DNA of 64,000 nucleotides, from assembly GCA_039105265.1 (NCBI GenBank), contig JAPFFF010000007.1:2170001-2234000 (forward strand), in the 5' to 3' direction. This document shows positions 19,719 to 30,776 of this stretch, in pieces (position 1 is the first letter of the stretch; each line of letters opens with the position of its first letter). Made by a program: the position numbers and the translations under genes. Source of the stretch: Tritrichomonas musculus. Lineage: Eukaryota; Parabasalia; Tritrichomonadida; Tritrichomonadidae. Below the pieces are notes generated by a model. The model had not been told where the DNA came from and made no database searches. It saw nothing but the letters and a program-made list of their open reading frames with translations.

Positions 19719-20367
19719 TTTTTTATGATTTGTCTATTTTTTTTATAGTTTTTTTATCAACGAAATTTTGCGATTTTACTGATTCTACATAAAAATATTA
19801 TTACAAATTAGACAAATTTGTATATGATTGTAAAAGCATAATTGAAAATAATAAAACAAAATATATTTTTACTTTTTATATTTTTTTTCATAAAAATAAA
19901 GCATGATTTCTTTCTCTTTACTAAAGTTTGTTAGATGAGAGAATCTGAACTTTACAAAGCAAATGCTATTTCACAAACTCAGAGTAATCCATACTCATTA
20001 TCTTTGTTGAAAATTTAATTTCAAACAAAAAATTTTTTCTCTTATTTCATATATGATTTATAAAATGTTCAATCAAAACAGAGATGAACTACTTAAATCA
20101 GATATTAATAAATAATTATAATTGAAAGAGAATACTTTCATGAAGAAGTAGATTATTATTTCAATATATTTTAATCGTTGAAAAATACGTTTGCATGTTT
20201 TATATTTATAGTATAATTTTATTTTATTTTGAACTGTATTTGATCCCTTTAATTGATAATTAGCTTAAATTAAAATTAAAATTAAATATTACTAATTGAT
20301 TTCTTGAGATATTAAAAAATTATGTTACCAAAACTAAAACTATTCAAACTCAAATCTAAAAACTAAA
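19719..20367. other. AT-rich gap between two plus-strand genes
   Basis: 649 bases. A 27-codon frame at 19935-20018 has less skewed composition than its surroundings and could be a remnant or short exon. I see no partner exon with proper splice signals and do not call it. No other structure seen. Confidence 0.45.
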
Positions 20368-21777
20368 ATGTCTGATGAATTCAACAATTTACAAGAGCAA
20401 GATTATTTTCAAGAAGAAGAAGAAGAATATGACGAACTTAGTCAAAATTATGATGAACTAGATTATAATATCAAGCAAGTTAATCAAGATATAAAAGTTT
20501 TTACAAGAGATATTAAAAATTCATATGAGAAAATATTTTCGACATTAAAAGAAATTCAGCAAATGAAAAATCAATATACAATTCTTAAAAACACTATCAA
20601 CTCACTACATTCAGCGCCAATTGGTGCTGACGGATTTTCTGGAAAAAGTAGTCGTATTTCTGGCCGTTCATCACAATCTACTATGGGTGAAGCACAAATT
20701 TCATCAACCCACCAATTAAAAATAAATGGGAAAAAGAAAGATATAAATAATCTTCAAAGTGAAATTGATCAAAATCTAAATAAAACGCTTCAAAATCTCG
20801 GAGAGCGTCTTAACACTCTCCTAGAAGATGAAAGAGATTCAGAAATAAATCTTGTTCTAGCTGAATCTACATCTAATACCTACAAGATTAACGCAAAGCA
20901 AAACGAACTTCGAACACAATTTTACCAAGAGCAAATAGCTAACCAAAAAAAGGAATTGAAGCAATTAAGAATTCTCAAAGCAGATGCTGAAAAATCACTT
21001 GGTATTCTTATTGAAAGAGAAAAAAAATGCTTTTTTGTTGATAACCAAGAAGACTCTGAAAAATTAATTGAATCTCTTCAGAGTGAACTTGTTAGGCTCG
21101 AAACTCAAATGCAAGCTGTTCGTAAACGAATTTATTTTTTCAAAGAAAATACAGAAATAGAAATGTATCAGTATCAAGTAAGTAAGCAGCTTAATACCGA
21201 AGCCGCAAATTGGGAAGAAGAAAAAGCTACACTTACTTCTACATTAAACGACTTGAAGCAAAAAGTCAGAATATTAAAACAGCATCAAGTTTACTATCCA
21301 TCAGAAATGGCAAACTCTGTTTCATCTCCTGGAGAAGCCAAATTGGATGCTTTAACAGCTGAAGAGCGTGACATATATGGATCTATTTTAAGAAAATATT
21401 CAAATGCTCTAATAAGCAAGACCATTGCTGACCCTTCCGAAAATGTATCATCTAGATCAGCTCATAGTAGCACTTTAGACGGTTCTGGAAGAATCTCAGA
21501 TAGCAAAATAGCAGATAATTATAATTTAATAATGGAACCTCGAATTAAATTGGCAAAACTAATGGATGAAAATGCAAAAACTGAAAAAACACTTGCCAGA
21601 AAGAAAGAAATGCTCAGCCTGATTGTTGAACGATTCAGAAAAAGAGAAAATGATCTAATAGCTAATTCTCCTAAAGTTATTCATGAATTTCAAGAACAGG
21701 AAAAGCAGCTTCTTGAAAAAATTCATAAGCTTAAAATAAAGCTTGCACAAGAAAGATTAAACAATGAGAAGAAATAA
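20368..21777 (+). CDS. Coiled-coil protein of unknown function
   Basis: 469 residues. An acidic N-terminus (residues 8-25, rich in Glu) leads into long heptad-type coiled coils at about 25-80, 120-290 and 395-468. These are split by Ser/Gly-rich linkers at about 85-115 (SGKSSRISGRSSQS) and 355-380. No enzyme motif, signal or membrane segment. Two proven-type flagellar coiled-coil genes lie within 10 kb, so a cytoskeletal or flagellar role is possible, but that is only position. The start is the first Met, 3 bases after an in-frame-free AT-rich leader. Confidence 0.7.
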   Translation: MSDEFNNLQEQDYFQEEEEEYDELSQNYDELDYNIKQVNQDIKVFTRDIKNSYEKIFSTLKEIQQMKNQYTILKNTINSLHSAPIGADGFSGKSSRISGRSSQSTMGEAQISSTHQLKINGKKKDINNLQSEIDQNLNKTLQNLGERLNTLLEDERDSEINLVLAESTSNTYKINAKQNELRTQFYQEQIANQKKELKQLRILKADAEKSLGILIEREKKCFFVDNQEDSEKLIESLQSELVRLETQMQAVRKRIYFFKENTEIEMYQYQVSKQLNTEAANWEEEKATLTSTLNDLKQKVRILKQHQVYYPSEMANSVSSPGEAKLDALTAEERDIYGSILRKYSNALISKTIADPSENVSSRSAHSSTLDGSGRISDSKIADNYNLIMEPRIKLAKLMDENAKTEKTLARKKEMLSLIVERFRKRENDLIANSPKVIHEFQEQEKQLLEKIHKLKIKLAQERLNNEKK

Positions 21778-21921
21778 TATGTAAGAATATCCATTAAGAT
21801 CGAATTGTAAAGATTAAATATTTATTATTATATTTTCAAAAATATCTTATTTATATTTATGGACTTAAGACAATCAGCTTTAAAAAAAAAAAAAAAAAAT
21901 TAAAATCTAACAGACAATTAT

Positions 21922-24891
21922 TTAATTCATAACAAGTTTGGATGAATCAAAATAAACGTTTCCATTTTCATCTTCTTTCATAGCATTTACAACAGCTGAA
22001 GGGAACATATAACCTCCATCATGCAAAATATTAGATGCTTCTTTAAACATATGGCAAGAAATCAGTAAACAAGCAGCACTTTTAATTTTCTTATTATGAA
22101 CAAGCAAACCAACAATTATCCGTATTATATCTTGATATTGGTCTTTTTGATCAACATTGTATATTTTCATTTTTGCGATCACGGCCGAAAAGTAAATCTG
22201 CTTCAATGTCAAAAGAAGTTCGCATGTTTCTTTGTATTTTTTAGTAATTAGCATCATGTCAATTGCATCATAATATTTTTCACCAATAATTAATTCTTCA
22301 ATTGATTGATCAAGCTTTTCAGGGAACTTTTCCATGTTGAGGAAAGAAGCTTTGAGTGCATTTAAAGTAAATGTGGGTGAATCAGGTGGTTCTGAAATAA
22401 GTAACTCAAAAGCATCTGATGATAAATTTAATAGCATGGCTATTCTGGCCTTCATAATTCTTACATCTTCTTTCTTGGTCATATCAAGTGCTGTAAATAG
22501 GACATTTAAAGAATACTTGATTCTTTCTACTGACATATTTGCACCAAAAGTATCACCACAATAAGAAGTTTCATCGAGAGGACGTAAAAGATCGCTAATA
22601 AAAGAGAAATTCAAATCTAATGCTGTATTGATCCAATTCATTAACTTAGAATGAAAATCTTTTGAATCATCAGATTCAGATGTGAGTGACTTTATTAATA
22701 TTATCTTTCGTTTGTCTGTTGGCATTGTCAAATATGTATCAGTATCTAGAACAATTGATGTTGCTGGAGAAACTGCAGCCAAATCATCGCAGCTGATAAT
22801 TGTAAGAGCTTCTCGATCTATTAATTTGCATAAAAGCTTCCTTTCTTCAAGTGGAACAATATGTGTTACTTTAAGATTATTAGTGCCAAATGTCTTTTTG
22901 CGCATGTCAAAATATGAAACTAAGTTATTTGTATCAATGAAAAAGCATTTCGTTTGATCTAATGATGGAATAACCGAAATTGGTGTTTTTTGTGGCATTT
23001 GAATGGTAACTGGTGGACTTCCATACCAGTTGAATAATACAACATTTCCATTATGCATTCCAACAACAAAATAATCACCAATGACAGTGCATATTTGAGG
23101 CTTTCCATATTTTTCTCCAAAACTAGTTAATCTTGATTGATAAACAATTTCGTGCGATTTTAAATCAATTCGAAGTTTTTCTCCCTTGTTTGTATGCGAG
23201 ATGATCCAAAATTCATGATCATGTTCAGCTGAGAAAGAACCAATAGATCCATCATCAATAAAGATTGTCTTCAAATTTCGAAATTGATCATCATTTTCGA
23301 TGTTCATGTAACTAATCTGGCCATGAAAACTGAGTCTGCTTTCTCTATCAAAAGTGGAGCTACTACTATCTTCTAACATACCAAAACTAGAGCTAAGACT
23401 TGAACTTGACATATCTAAATTGCCATTATCATTAATATATTCAAAAAAGATGATTATACGGTTTTGAAGAAGGGTAGCGAAAAATTGCTTATTTTTAGAT
23501 ACAAGAATAGAGGCAGGTTCTGTTGTCGTTGTTTCTATTGTTTTTTTCAATAACGATTTGACTTTCATTCGAGAATAATCAATAAAAAAGACTTTAGGGT
23601 GGCCTTCGCACATAGCAGAAACAATAAAAGCAGTTTTTGAGAGCCATCGAATTTTATGTATAGATATTTCTTGCCTTATTCGGGGATTCAATACATTTTG
23701 AAGAGCCAAATATATAAATTTCGTAAGTGAGCAACTATTGCTATCTGGTGGAGTTATACATATAACGCCTTCTTTGGTTCCAAGAGCAAGTGAACCATTT
23801 AGCACATCAAAATCTGTGGGATTGTTGTTGATTGACCTTGAAACTCGAGTCGCCCAAACTTTATTATTTTTAAATTCAAAAAGCTGTAGTGTATTATCTG
23901 CTCCATAGACATATAGCTTGTTTCGATAAGTAGCATGCGTAAGAATCAATTCAGTGGTTTGTTTGATTGGTTCGAGATATCTAACAAATTGAGATTTGGC
24001 TTTATCAAAATCAAGCTGATCGTTTTGTATATATAAGCAATGGCTCTGATATACAAGAATAACATTATTTTCTTTAGTTGCATCAGGGAAAAATGCGGAT
24101 ACGATATTTTCTTGAGTAGATCCTGTTGATAAAAATGGAACGAAGCATTCCTTGCTAATAAAATAAATATAAATTGAATAACTCATAACAAAAACAATGA
24201 TATCATCATAAAATTGAAAGAATTGAATATCTTGAAGACTCATTTTATCAACGATGAATCGTGATGGCGTTTTTAAAGGAGTTTCTCCGTTTAAATCAAC
24301 CTCGATAACTTGAAATTGGCAATTTTCATTTGCTACAATAATTAAATTGTCGTTAAAAGGTGAAACTCGAATAATTGATGGTACAAATCCTGGTTTATAT
24401 GACCAAATAACATTTGCATTTTGAAAATCTATAGAAAACAGAAGAACTACCCCTGTTGACGTGCAAACATAAATTTTCGATCTCGACGATGGATACCAGG
24501 CTGAGCATGTAACATAAGAATCATTTGAATTGGTAAAACTTGAAATAGGTGTAATATTTTGTGGTTCTACGAACTTTTGTATATTAAAACTGCAAAACTT
24601 ATTTCGAGCAGGCATATTCATTATAAAGCAATCGCCTAGTTCACTACTAGCAAAAAGAATATATGAACATTCGCCATTAGAATTTGTTTCTTTGCACCAT
24701 GCTATAGAAGTAATCGAGCAACCAAACGGAATGGCGCCAAACCATTGTTCAAAAGATTTTCCTGTATCACTATAAACTGATAAAACTGAACCACAAAAAA
24801 CTGCAATAACGCCTGTTGGTGTCACATCAATTCCACTTCTCTTTTTTGGGTCAGCATGTGTTAAGAGTTGTTGGACTGAAACAGGTAGCAT
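21922..24891 (-). CDS. WDR11-like WD40 protein
   Basis: 989 residues, somewhat shorter than human WDR11 (about 1220). The N-terminus and about 12 beta-propeller blades fill residues 1-650. The segment near residue 170 (VIWSYKPG...VSPFNDNLIIVANE) resembles the first propeller of WDR11. The helical C-terminus carries AFELLISEPPDSPTFTLNAL, which closely matches LLLETPPESPYFATNSL of WDR11; helices about shared intake and turnover follow as in that family. WDR11 works with FAM91A1 at the trans-Golgi network to capture vesicles from endosomes. The match is by motif only. Its stop is 145 bases from the stop of the coiled-coil gene (tail-to-tail), separated by an A-run. Confidence 0.75.
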   Translation of the reverse strand: MLPVSVQQLLTHADPKKRSGIDVTPTGVIAVFCGSVLSVYSDTGKSFEQWFGAIPFGCSITSIAWCKETNSNGECSYILFASSELGDCFIMNMPARNKFCSFNIQKFVEPQNITPISSFTNSNDSYVTCSAWYPSSRSKIYVCTSTGVVLLFSIDFQNANVIWSYKPGFVPSIIRVSPFNDNLIIVANENCQFQVIEVDLNGETPLKTPSRFIVDKMSLQDIQFFQFYDDIIVFVMSYSIYIYFISKECFVPFLSTGSTQENIVSAFFPDATKENNVILVYQSHCLYIQNDQLDFDKAKSQFVRYLEPIKQTTELILTHATYRNKLYVYGADNTLQLFEFKNNKVWATRVSRSINNNPTDFDVLNGSLALGTKEGVICITPPDSNSCSLTKFIYLALQNVLNPRIRQEISIHKIRWLSKTAFIVSAMCEGHPKVFFIDYSRMKVKSLLKKTIETTTTEPASILVSKNKQFFATLLQNRIIIFFEYINDNGNLDMSSSSLSSSFGMLEDSSSSTFDRESRLSFHGQISYMNIENDDQFRNLKTIFIDDGSIGSFSAEHDHEFWIISHTNKGEKLRIDLKSHEIVYQSRLTSFGEKYGKPQICTVIGDYFVVGMHNGNVVLFNWYGSPPVTIQMPQKTPISVIPSLDQTKCFFIDTNNLVSYFDMRKKTFGTNNLKVTHIVPLEERKLLCKLIDREALTIISCDDLAAVSPATSIVLDTDTYLTMPTDKRKIILIKSLTSESDDSKDFHSKLMNWINTALDLNFSFISDLLRPLDETSYCGDTFGANMSVERIKYSLNVLFTALDMTKKEDVRIMKARIAMLLNLSSDAFELLISEPPDSPTFTLNALKASFLNMEKFPEKLDQSIEELIIGEKYYDAIDMMLITKKYKETCELLLTLKQIYFSAVIAKMKIYNVDQKDQYQDIIRIIVGLLVHNKKIKSAACLLISCHMFKEASNILHDGGYMFPSAVVNAMKEDENGNVYFDSSKLVMN

Positions 24892-25003
24892 TTGTAAAAT
24901 TTATTCAATATCAATTAAAAATTTCATTGTAAAGTTCAATACAAAAATTGAATGAGCTATTGAATAGAGGACAAAAGCTAAAAATTTTTAAACAATAAAA
25001 ACA

Positions 25004-26065
25004 TTATTTTAGAGATTGGAGGCGCTGAAGCGTCATTCCTAATAAAAATCTAAGATCTTCCGCATCACTTTCGGTTAGATCCAATTTATTTCCATTATCG
25101 TTTACTTGCTTTTCTACTTCTGAAATTCCGCTTTCTTTTCCAAAAATTGCTTCAATTCTAGCTTCAATTTCCTGGAAAACATCAGAATCATTTTGGTTTT
25201 CATATTCTGTATTTTCGACAGTTTCTTCATCTGTCTCACTTTTGGCCTTGATATATTTATCTTTTAATTTTTGAACATGGCGTGATATACTGTGGTAATG
25301 GTGGTGATTTTCAAGTTCTGAAAGAGTTTGTGCATAATTATCAATTTTTTCTTGTCTTTCTTTGATTTGTTCATTTATTGTTTTCGTCTTTTGACGAATG
25401 TCATAGCATTTAGATATAAAATCTGTATTTATTTTGGGATGATCCAGAATCCAATTTAGTTCATAAATAGTAAATTTATTAGGATCAAGATATTCAAATA
25501 AATGTGCTATGTGTTCATCTTGTTCGTATTTAGTAGTTAAAAATTTAAAAATTATTGATTGATCTGGTTTAAATTGATTATCACTTTTTAAACTTAACTT
25601 AATAATTTCTTCCAAATATTCTTGAGGAACTAATAATAATTCTTTTCTTTGTGCTAGATCAGAAAAGTATCTGGAAATTTGAAATATAACGTTTTGGGTT
25701 TTTCCATGTTTTCGAATTTTATAGAGCAATCGATGAATTAATATGTCAGGAATTGGACAAAATTGAGAAAATTCATTACACTCATCAATGATATGTTTTA
25801 CTTGATAGTAAAATGATAAGTTTTGTATATCATAAAAATTTGATGGATTAATTGAATAAGGACGATTTTGACAAGCATCAATAAATGAAGCAAAAGATGA
25901 TTCAAGATAACTTGAATTTGTTAAGTCCAAACTATTATCATTTCCTTTTTCAATCATTTCTTTCAGCTTTGGTGAATAATAATACAATAATTCTTTGTTA
26001 ATTGGATATTTCGTATCGTTGAAAGTTATTGTGTAATCATTTTCGATTTCTAGTATATTTTCCAT
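25004..26065 (-). CDS. BTB/POZ-like protein of the trichomonad type, with coiled coil
   Basis: 353 residues. Residues about 8-100 have the form of the large trichomonad BTB-like family: YTITFNDTKYPINKELLYYYSPK, then a short acidic loop, then FASFIDACQNRPYSINPSNF and a helix pair. Here the domain would mediate protein pairing. Residues 100-215 are helical (BACK-like position). Residues 225-275 form a coiled coil, and an acidic tail follows. Its start is 151 bases from the divergent docking-complex gene, so the two may share a control region. Partner unknown. Confidence 0.7.
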   Translation of the reverse strand: MENILEIENDYTITFNDTKYPINKELLYYYSPKLKEMIEKGNDNSLDLTNSSYLESSFASFIDACQNRPYSINPSNFYDIQNLSFYYQVKHIIDECNEFSQFCPIPDILIHRLLYKIRKHGKTQNVIFQISRYFSDLAQRKELLLVPQEYLEEIIKLSLKSDNQFKPDQSIIFKFLTTKYEQDEHIAHLFEYLDPNKFTIYELNWILDHPKINTDFISKCYDIRQKTKTINEQIKERQEKIDNYAQTLSELENHHHYHSISRHVQKLKDKYIKAKSETDEETVENTEYENQNDSDVFQEIEARIEAIFGKESGISEVEKQVNDNGNKLDLTESDAEDLRFLLGMTLQRLQSLK

Positions 26066-26216
26066 TTGTTATTCACTAAAATAATTCAAAAAGTTCTCTA
26101 TTTTTCAGAATAAATTTTTATTTTAAAGACCAAATATCAATTTAATAATTCTAAACATTTTTTTCAATTGAATTTCAAGGATTTACGTTATTTTTACATA
26201 ATCGTTATAATTTCCA

Positions 26217-27698
26217 ATGGAGAACCCAGCTGAAGTAAAAGAAATCCGAAACAAGCTTCGAATGATGAAGTTCCCTCAGGATGAAATTGTTAGTACTGTC
26301 CGTCGTCAACAGAGAGCAATCCATAAACAAAAATTAGCAAACGAAACACTTCGCAAAGAAATTGTTGAATATGAAAAAGAAATTGCCAATCTTGATCACC
26401 AACTTGAACAATTCAAAACTAACGAAGAACTACAAAAGCTTAATGCACTAAAAAAAAGGTATTCTAATCAACTTTCTGTAATCAATGCTGACCTTGCAGC
26501 CGAAGAACAAAAGCGAAAGAAACTTGAAGATGAAGTTTCAAAGGCTAATTCTAAAGCTGGTGGTCTTTTCAAGCAATCAAAAGAAAATGCCGAATTACAA
26601 GCACGTTTAAGAACCGTCGAAAATCGTCTTGATAAAGCGCTTCTTCGATACAATGGCAATTTAGGTAAATTATCTGATCAAAGAGGACAAATTGATGAAT
26701 TAAGAAAGAACAGATTTGTTTTTAAAGATATAATCAGGCATGCTGAACAAGAAAAAGAAGCAAGAGATCAACAAATGGCTAGTTTAATTTCTCAATCTAA
26801 TCAAGCATACTCGGAACGTGATCGAATGAAAATGGATCTTGTTCAATTGAAACAAGCAGAACAGGAAGATATCAAAAACTTTGATGAAGAATATGCACGT
26901 CTCAGTCAACAAATCGAAGGTCATAAAATCACCCAAAGTCAGCCACGAGATCAGCAGCCAACTGTTCCTTCAATGAATAGCCAGTTAGGTTCTCAATCAG
27001 ATCAAGCTGAGGAAATAACAGCTCAAACAGAACACCTTCAAGAAATGATTAACAAAACTTTAACTTTATGCGGATTTGAAACATATGAAGATCTTATTTC
27101 AGCAGCCGATGCCATAGAACGTGAAAACTTTTCTCTTTACAGCTTTGTTGTAGAACATGGTGCTACTAGAACAAAAATGCAGGATGAAATTGATGCTTTA
27201 GAACTTCAAAACGAAAAATTACAAAGCCAAATACATAAAAATGATAGTGAACAAAAAGATGATCTCGAAAATCTTACCCTTGATATTAAAAATATAAACG
27301 AAGATCTTGTTGAATCTCGTGAAGAAGCAGAAAGGAATGAACAAGAAGCTCAAGCTGTCAATCAAGAAATAGAAGCTCTTTTCAATGAGCTTGAATGTTC
27401 ATGGGCAGATACACCTGATGAACATGATCATGTTACAACAGTTAACTCAATGTATTGTCTTTCCAATATAGAAAACGCAATGGCAGAGATGATGAACTCT
27501 GTTGCAGAAAAAGTCAAATATATTTATTCTATGAGAGGTACAACTGATTTTTCAACTCTTGTAAGTGATAATCAGTCTGACAATGCATCAATGAAACAAA
27601 TGCATACCAGAGCATTAGATAAAGAACAAATTAAACTACCAGATACTTCTAAACCTTTGTCAGTTGAAGAAATGATGGCGCTTCTAAACAATGCTTAA
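26217..27698 (+). CDS. Outer dynein arm docking complex coiled-coil protein (ODAD1/CCDC63/DC2-like)
   Basis: 493 residues, almost all coiled coil. The block from about residue 120 to 225 (ARLRTVENRLDKALLRYN, then LRKNRF, then SNQAYSERDRMKMDL) follows the same order as ODAD1/CCDC63/Chlamydomonas DC2. There a LENRLD...N-L...LR-dR...f-lS-aYe-R pattern marks the family. The later NFSLYSFVVEHGAT segment matches the family's F-LF-YVNE stretch. This protein anchors outer dynein arms on flagellar doublet microtubules. Presence of such a gene fits a motile flagellate. Start: first Met, only a few bases after an AT-rich leader. Confidence 0.8.
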   Translation: MENPAEVKEIRNKLRMMKFPQDEIVSTVRRQQRAIHKQKLANETLRKEIVEYEKEIANLDHQLEQFKTNEELQKLNALKKRYSNQLSVINADLAAEEQKRKKLEDEVSKANSKAGGLFKQSKENAELQARLRTVENRLDKALLRYNGNLGKLSDQRGQIDELRKNRFVFKDIIRHAEQEKEARDQQMASLISQSNQAYSERDRMKMDLVQLKQAEQEDIKNFDEEYARLSQQIEGHKITQSQPRDQQPTVPSMNSQLGSQSDQAEEITAQTEHLQEMINKTLTLCGFETYEDLISAADAIERENFSLYSFVVEHGATRTKMQDEIDALELQNEKLQSQIHKNDSEQKDDLENLTLDIKNINEDLVESREEAERNEQEAQAVNQEIEALFNELECSWADTPDEHDHVTTVNSMYCLSNIENAMAEMMNSVAEKVKYIYSMRGTTDFSTLVSDNQSDNASMKQMHTRALDKEQIKLPDTSKPLSVEEMMALLNNA

Positions 27699-27930
27699 TT
27701 ATAATATTGTAGCAGCCTTCAATTTTTTTTTTTTAATAATGTCATTCTTACATAAAAAAATTTAATATATATCTATTATATTTTATCAGTATTTATATTT
27801 TTAAATGTTATATTAACTTAAAGCAAATATATTTGTGCTCATATTGAATGATGAATATTTTTCTAAAAATTGTGTGAATCGGTTTTTTTTTCTAGTAATT
27901 ATTGATAAACGTCTATAACTCGTTAATCCT

Positions 27931-30456
27931 ATGGATGATTACATTGAAATAGAAGATCCGAATGCTGACGGGACTAATGAGCCTTCTGAGGAAGAAGTTA
28001 ACGATTATCTAAAATGGCTTGGCGGTGATCCGATTAAACATAAAAAATTATTGTGGATTGCAAGAAAAGCTTTAAAGGAGCCAATTCCTGATGGCTGGAA
28101 ATTATACCAAAAAAAAGATTCAGATGGTGATCCGTTTTATTTTAATACGAGAACAGGAGAATCCCTTTGGGATCATCCAAAAGATAAAGAATTCAAGGAG
28201 CTTTTTGAAAAAGAGAAAAAAAAATTAGAGCAAGGTAATTATGTTGGCAATCAAGAAGAAGAAGACGATGAAGAAGTCGAATTTAGTTTAGATATTCAAC
28301 CAGCAAATACAAACAACGCAATTAGTAGCAATAAAAGTTCGTCAACTTCAAGTCAGAAAAAAGATGATGGCGTCAATTTAAATAAATCGTCAAAAGAAAA
28401 TAAAGATAAAATTGAGGCTGAAAAGCAAAAATATGAAAGAGAATTAGAAGCGCAAAAACAGAAATATGAAAAAGAATTAGCAGCGCAGAAGCAAAAATAC
28501 GAAAAGCAATTGTCCGATCAATCATCGAAATTCGAAGAACAAATCAATAAAGCTAAAGCATCTCATGAAAAAGAAATGAAAAACTTGCAAAAACAAATGG
28601 ATGACGAAAAGAAAAACTTTAATTCACAATTAGAATTACTTAAAACGCAGAATAATGAAAAACTTAGTAAAGAACAAAAGATGTCTGCTAATAATGAAGA
28701 ACTAGAACGATTAAGAAAAAATTTTGAAGATCAGAAAGCAAAATTGCTTCAATCTTTTGATGAAGAGAAACAACAGGCAATAAAAGATCACGAATCAGAA
28801 ATGCAAAATCTACAAAAGAAATTTAAACAGAATGAAAGACAAGAAAATAAATTTGCTTCTATAAAATCAGATTATGAAGACCAAATAAGGCAATTAACTG
28901 AAGAAAATGAAGAAGAAATACGATCTATCAAAAAGAAACATCAAAATGAGCTTGAACGTCTAAGAAAGGCCCAGCAACAAAAGATTGAAGAAGAAAAAGA
29001 AAATTTCAATATTGATCAAGAAATTAGTGATCTAAAATCTTCTTTAAATAAAAAGAAAAAAGAAATTCAAGCCCAATTTGATCGAGAAATAGCTCAACTC
29101 AAAGAAAGGCATCAAGAAGAAATAGAAAGCATTAACGATGAACGCCAATTAAAACAAAAGAAAATGTATAATTCAAATCAACTTCAAAGTCAATATGATG
29201 AGCAAAAACAAATTCTTGAAATCCAATTTCAAGATAAACTTGAAGAACTTAGAAGAAGTCAAGATAGAGAATTAGAAAAGCAAAAGAAAAGGCATCAAAA
29301 AACTCTCGAAAAAGATCGTGAAGATTTTCAAAATCAGCTTGAATTAGCCAAAACAAAGCAAGAAACAGAAAAATTAAGAATCGAAACACAGTTGAGGAGA
29401 GATTACGAAACATTAAAGATGAATATCGATTCCCAACTTAGAGAAGAACTTGAACTTGAAAAGAAATCAAGGCTAGATCAAATGCGTAAACAGCAAGAAA
29501 GAGAAATAAATTCGCTTCAAGCTCATCAAATGAATGAATTACGTTCATCAGCAGAATCAAAGAAACGAGAAGCCGAACAAAAATATTCTGAAGAACAAAA
29601 TGAACTTCGCAAATCGCATGAAAAAGAATTATCAAAATTAAGGAAAAGACATCAAAAGCAACTAGATGAAGAAGAATTTAAATTTAATCAAGAACTTCAA
29701 ATTCAAAGAACAAGGCATGAGACAGAAAAGATGAAGACAGAAGCTCAATTACAAAGAGACTTTGAACAAGCCCGTCTTAAAATGGAACAGAAATTAAGAG
29801 AGGAAGCTGAACGACAAACTGCTGAATTGCCTTTCCCAGAAGCAATGAATCCTAGAATTACTTCATCCAGAATGAGCGATTACTCATATCAATCACGTAT
29901 GCCAACGCAAGGTGGAGGAGCTTCACCTGAAGCCGTTGTAGATCTTGATGAAAAGACTATGCAAAAGTTTAAGAAACTTCAATTCAAGATTGATAATATA
30001 AAGAATCAATTTAATGCTTCATATGGAAATATTCCAAACTATCTCAAAGAATTATTAAATGATGTTACCTCTGTTTGTCAAGGTTACAGAGACATGATTA
30101 CTGATCAAAATAGAACAATGATCAAGTTAGTTAACGACTTTCAGCAACAGATGGCACAACTTGCAAGACAATTTCAAACTACTTTGTCTGATGTTGAGAA
30201 TTCATATAGAGCAGCATATAATGCATATACAGGACAACCAATGCAAATGGGAATGCAGATGCCAATGCAAATGCCAATGCAGCTTACTCCTTCTCAGCCT
30301 ACTGTTGAACAATCATTTAGACCAAGAGGGTCTTCTTCAAGAAGAAGATACCAAGTTTCTGACTCTGATGATGATTCAAGCGATTATGGTGATAGAAAAG
30401 TTCAGATATATAAGGTTGGATCAAGAAGGAGGAAGATATATGATGAATCTGACTAA
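27931..30456 (+). CDS. CEP164-like WW-domain coiled-coil protein
   Basis: 841 residues. The N-terminus follows CEP164 closely: acidic start, EEEVNDYLKWLGGDP helix, LLWIARKALKEP, then a WW domain (W56, YYF-type core FYFN at 69-72, W80, P83). Human CEP164 has the same order (EEEIQEYA-x-IGIDP, LMWLAREG, WW). Residues about 130-640 are a long Lys/Glu/Gln-rich coiled coil with repeated EKQKYEKEL-type heptads. After a Ser/Pro linker comes a helical stretch (680-755), a Met/Gln/Pro repeat (about 775-790) and an Arg/Asp/Ser-rich tail. CEP164 sits on the transition fibres of the basal body and starts cilium assembly. The coiled-coil half alone would prove little; the N-terminus carries the call. Confidence 0.75.
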   Translation: MDDYIEIEDPNADGTNEPSEEEVNDYLKWLGGDPIKHKKLLWIARKALKEPIPDGWKLYQKKDSDGDPFYFNTRTGESLWDHPKDKEFKELFEKEKKKLEQGNYVGNQEEEDDEEVEFSLDIQPANTNNAISSNKSSSTSSQKKDDGVNLNKSSKENKDKIEAEKQKYERELEAQKQKYEKELAAQKQKYEKQLSDQSSKFEEQINKAKASHEKEMKNLQKQMDDEKKNFNSQLELLKTQNNEKLSKEQKMSANNEELERLRKNFEDQKAKLLQSFDEEKQQAIKDHESEMQNLQKKFKQNERQENKFASIKSDYEDQIRQLTEENEEEIRSIKKKHQNELERLRKAQQQKIEEEKENFNIDQEISDLKSSLNKKKKEIQAQFDREIAQLKERHQEEIESINDERQLKQKKMYNSNQLQSQYDEQKQILEIQFQDKLEELRRSQDRELEKQKKRHQKTLEKDREDFQNQLELAKTKQETEKLRIETQLRRDYETLKMNIDSQLREELELEKKSRLDQMRKQQEREINSLQAHQMNELRSSAESKKREAEQKYSEEQNELRKSHEKELSKLRKRHQKQLDEEEFKFNQELQIQRTRHETEKMKTEAQLQRDFEQARLKMEQKLREEAERQTAELPFPEAMNPRITSSRMSDYSYQSRMPTQGGGASPEAVVDLDEKTMQKFKKLQFKIDNIKNQFNASYGNIPNYLKELLNDVTSVCQGYRDMITDQNRTMIKLVNDFQQQMAQLARQFQTTLSDVENSYRAAYNAYTGQPMQMGMQMPMQMPMQLTPSQPTVEQSFRPRGSSSRRRYQVSDSDDDSSDYGDRKVQIYKVGSRRRKIYDESD

Positions 30457-30776
30457 TCGGATAAATCTTATATAAGTATTGATTTATAGTTTTATTTGTT
30501 AGTATTATATTCAATAAATTGGATATTTTATATTACTTTTATTTTTACTTTGTGAAGCTTTCTCTAAAATAGCTCTCTTTTTTTATTATGTTTAATACAG
30601 TGATTCATTATAATAATATTGGGATATGTCAATAATATAATACCTTTTAGAGAATTTGAAAAAGTGAAAACTTGAGTTAGATATGATTTTGAATTTCAAA
30701 AAATGTTTACGTTTATTGATAAATATGTTATAATATTTGATGCTTGTGATTTTTTTTTTTTGAAAAACAATGCTTT

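Noticed and set aside
19935-20018. 27-codon frame with balanced composition between the RBX-like and coiled-coil genes
   Set aside because: Too short, and I found no second exon joined by trichomonad-type splice signals.
29438-30514. Short minus frames inside and after the CEP164-like gene, and a second plus frame at its end
   Set aside because: Antisense or shifted readings of a strongly supported gene, without motifs.
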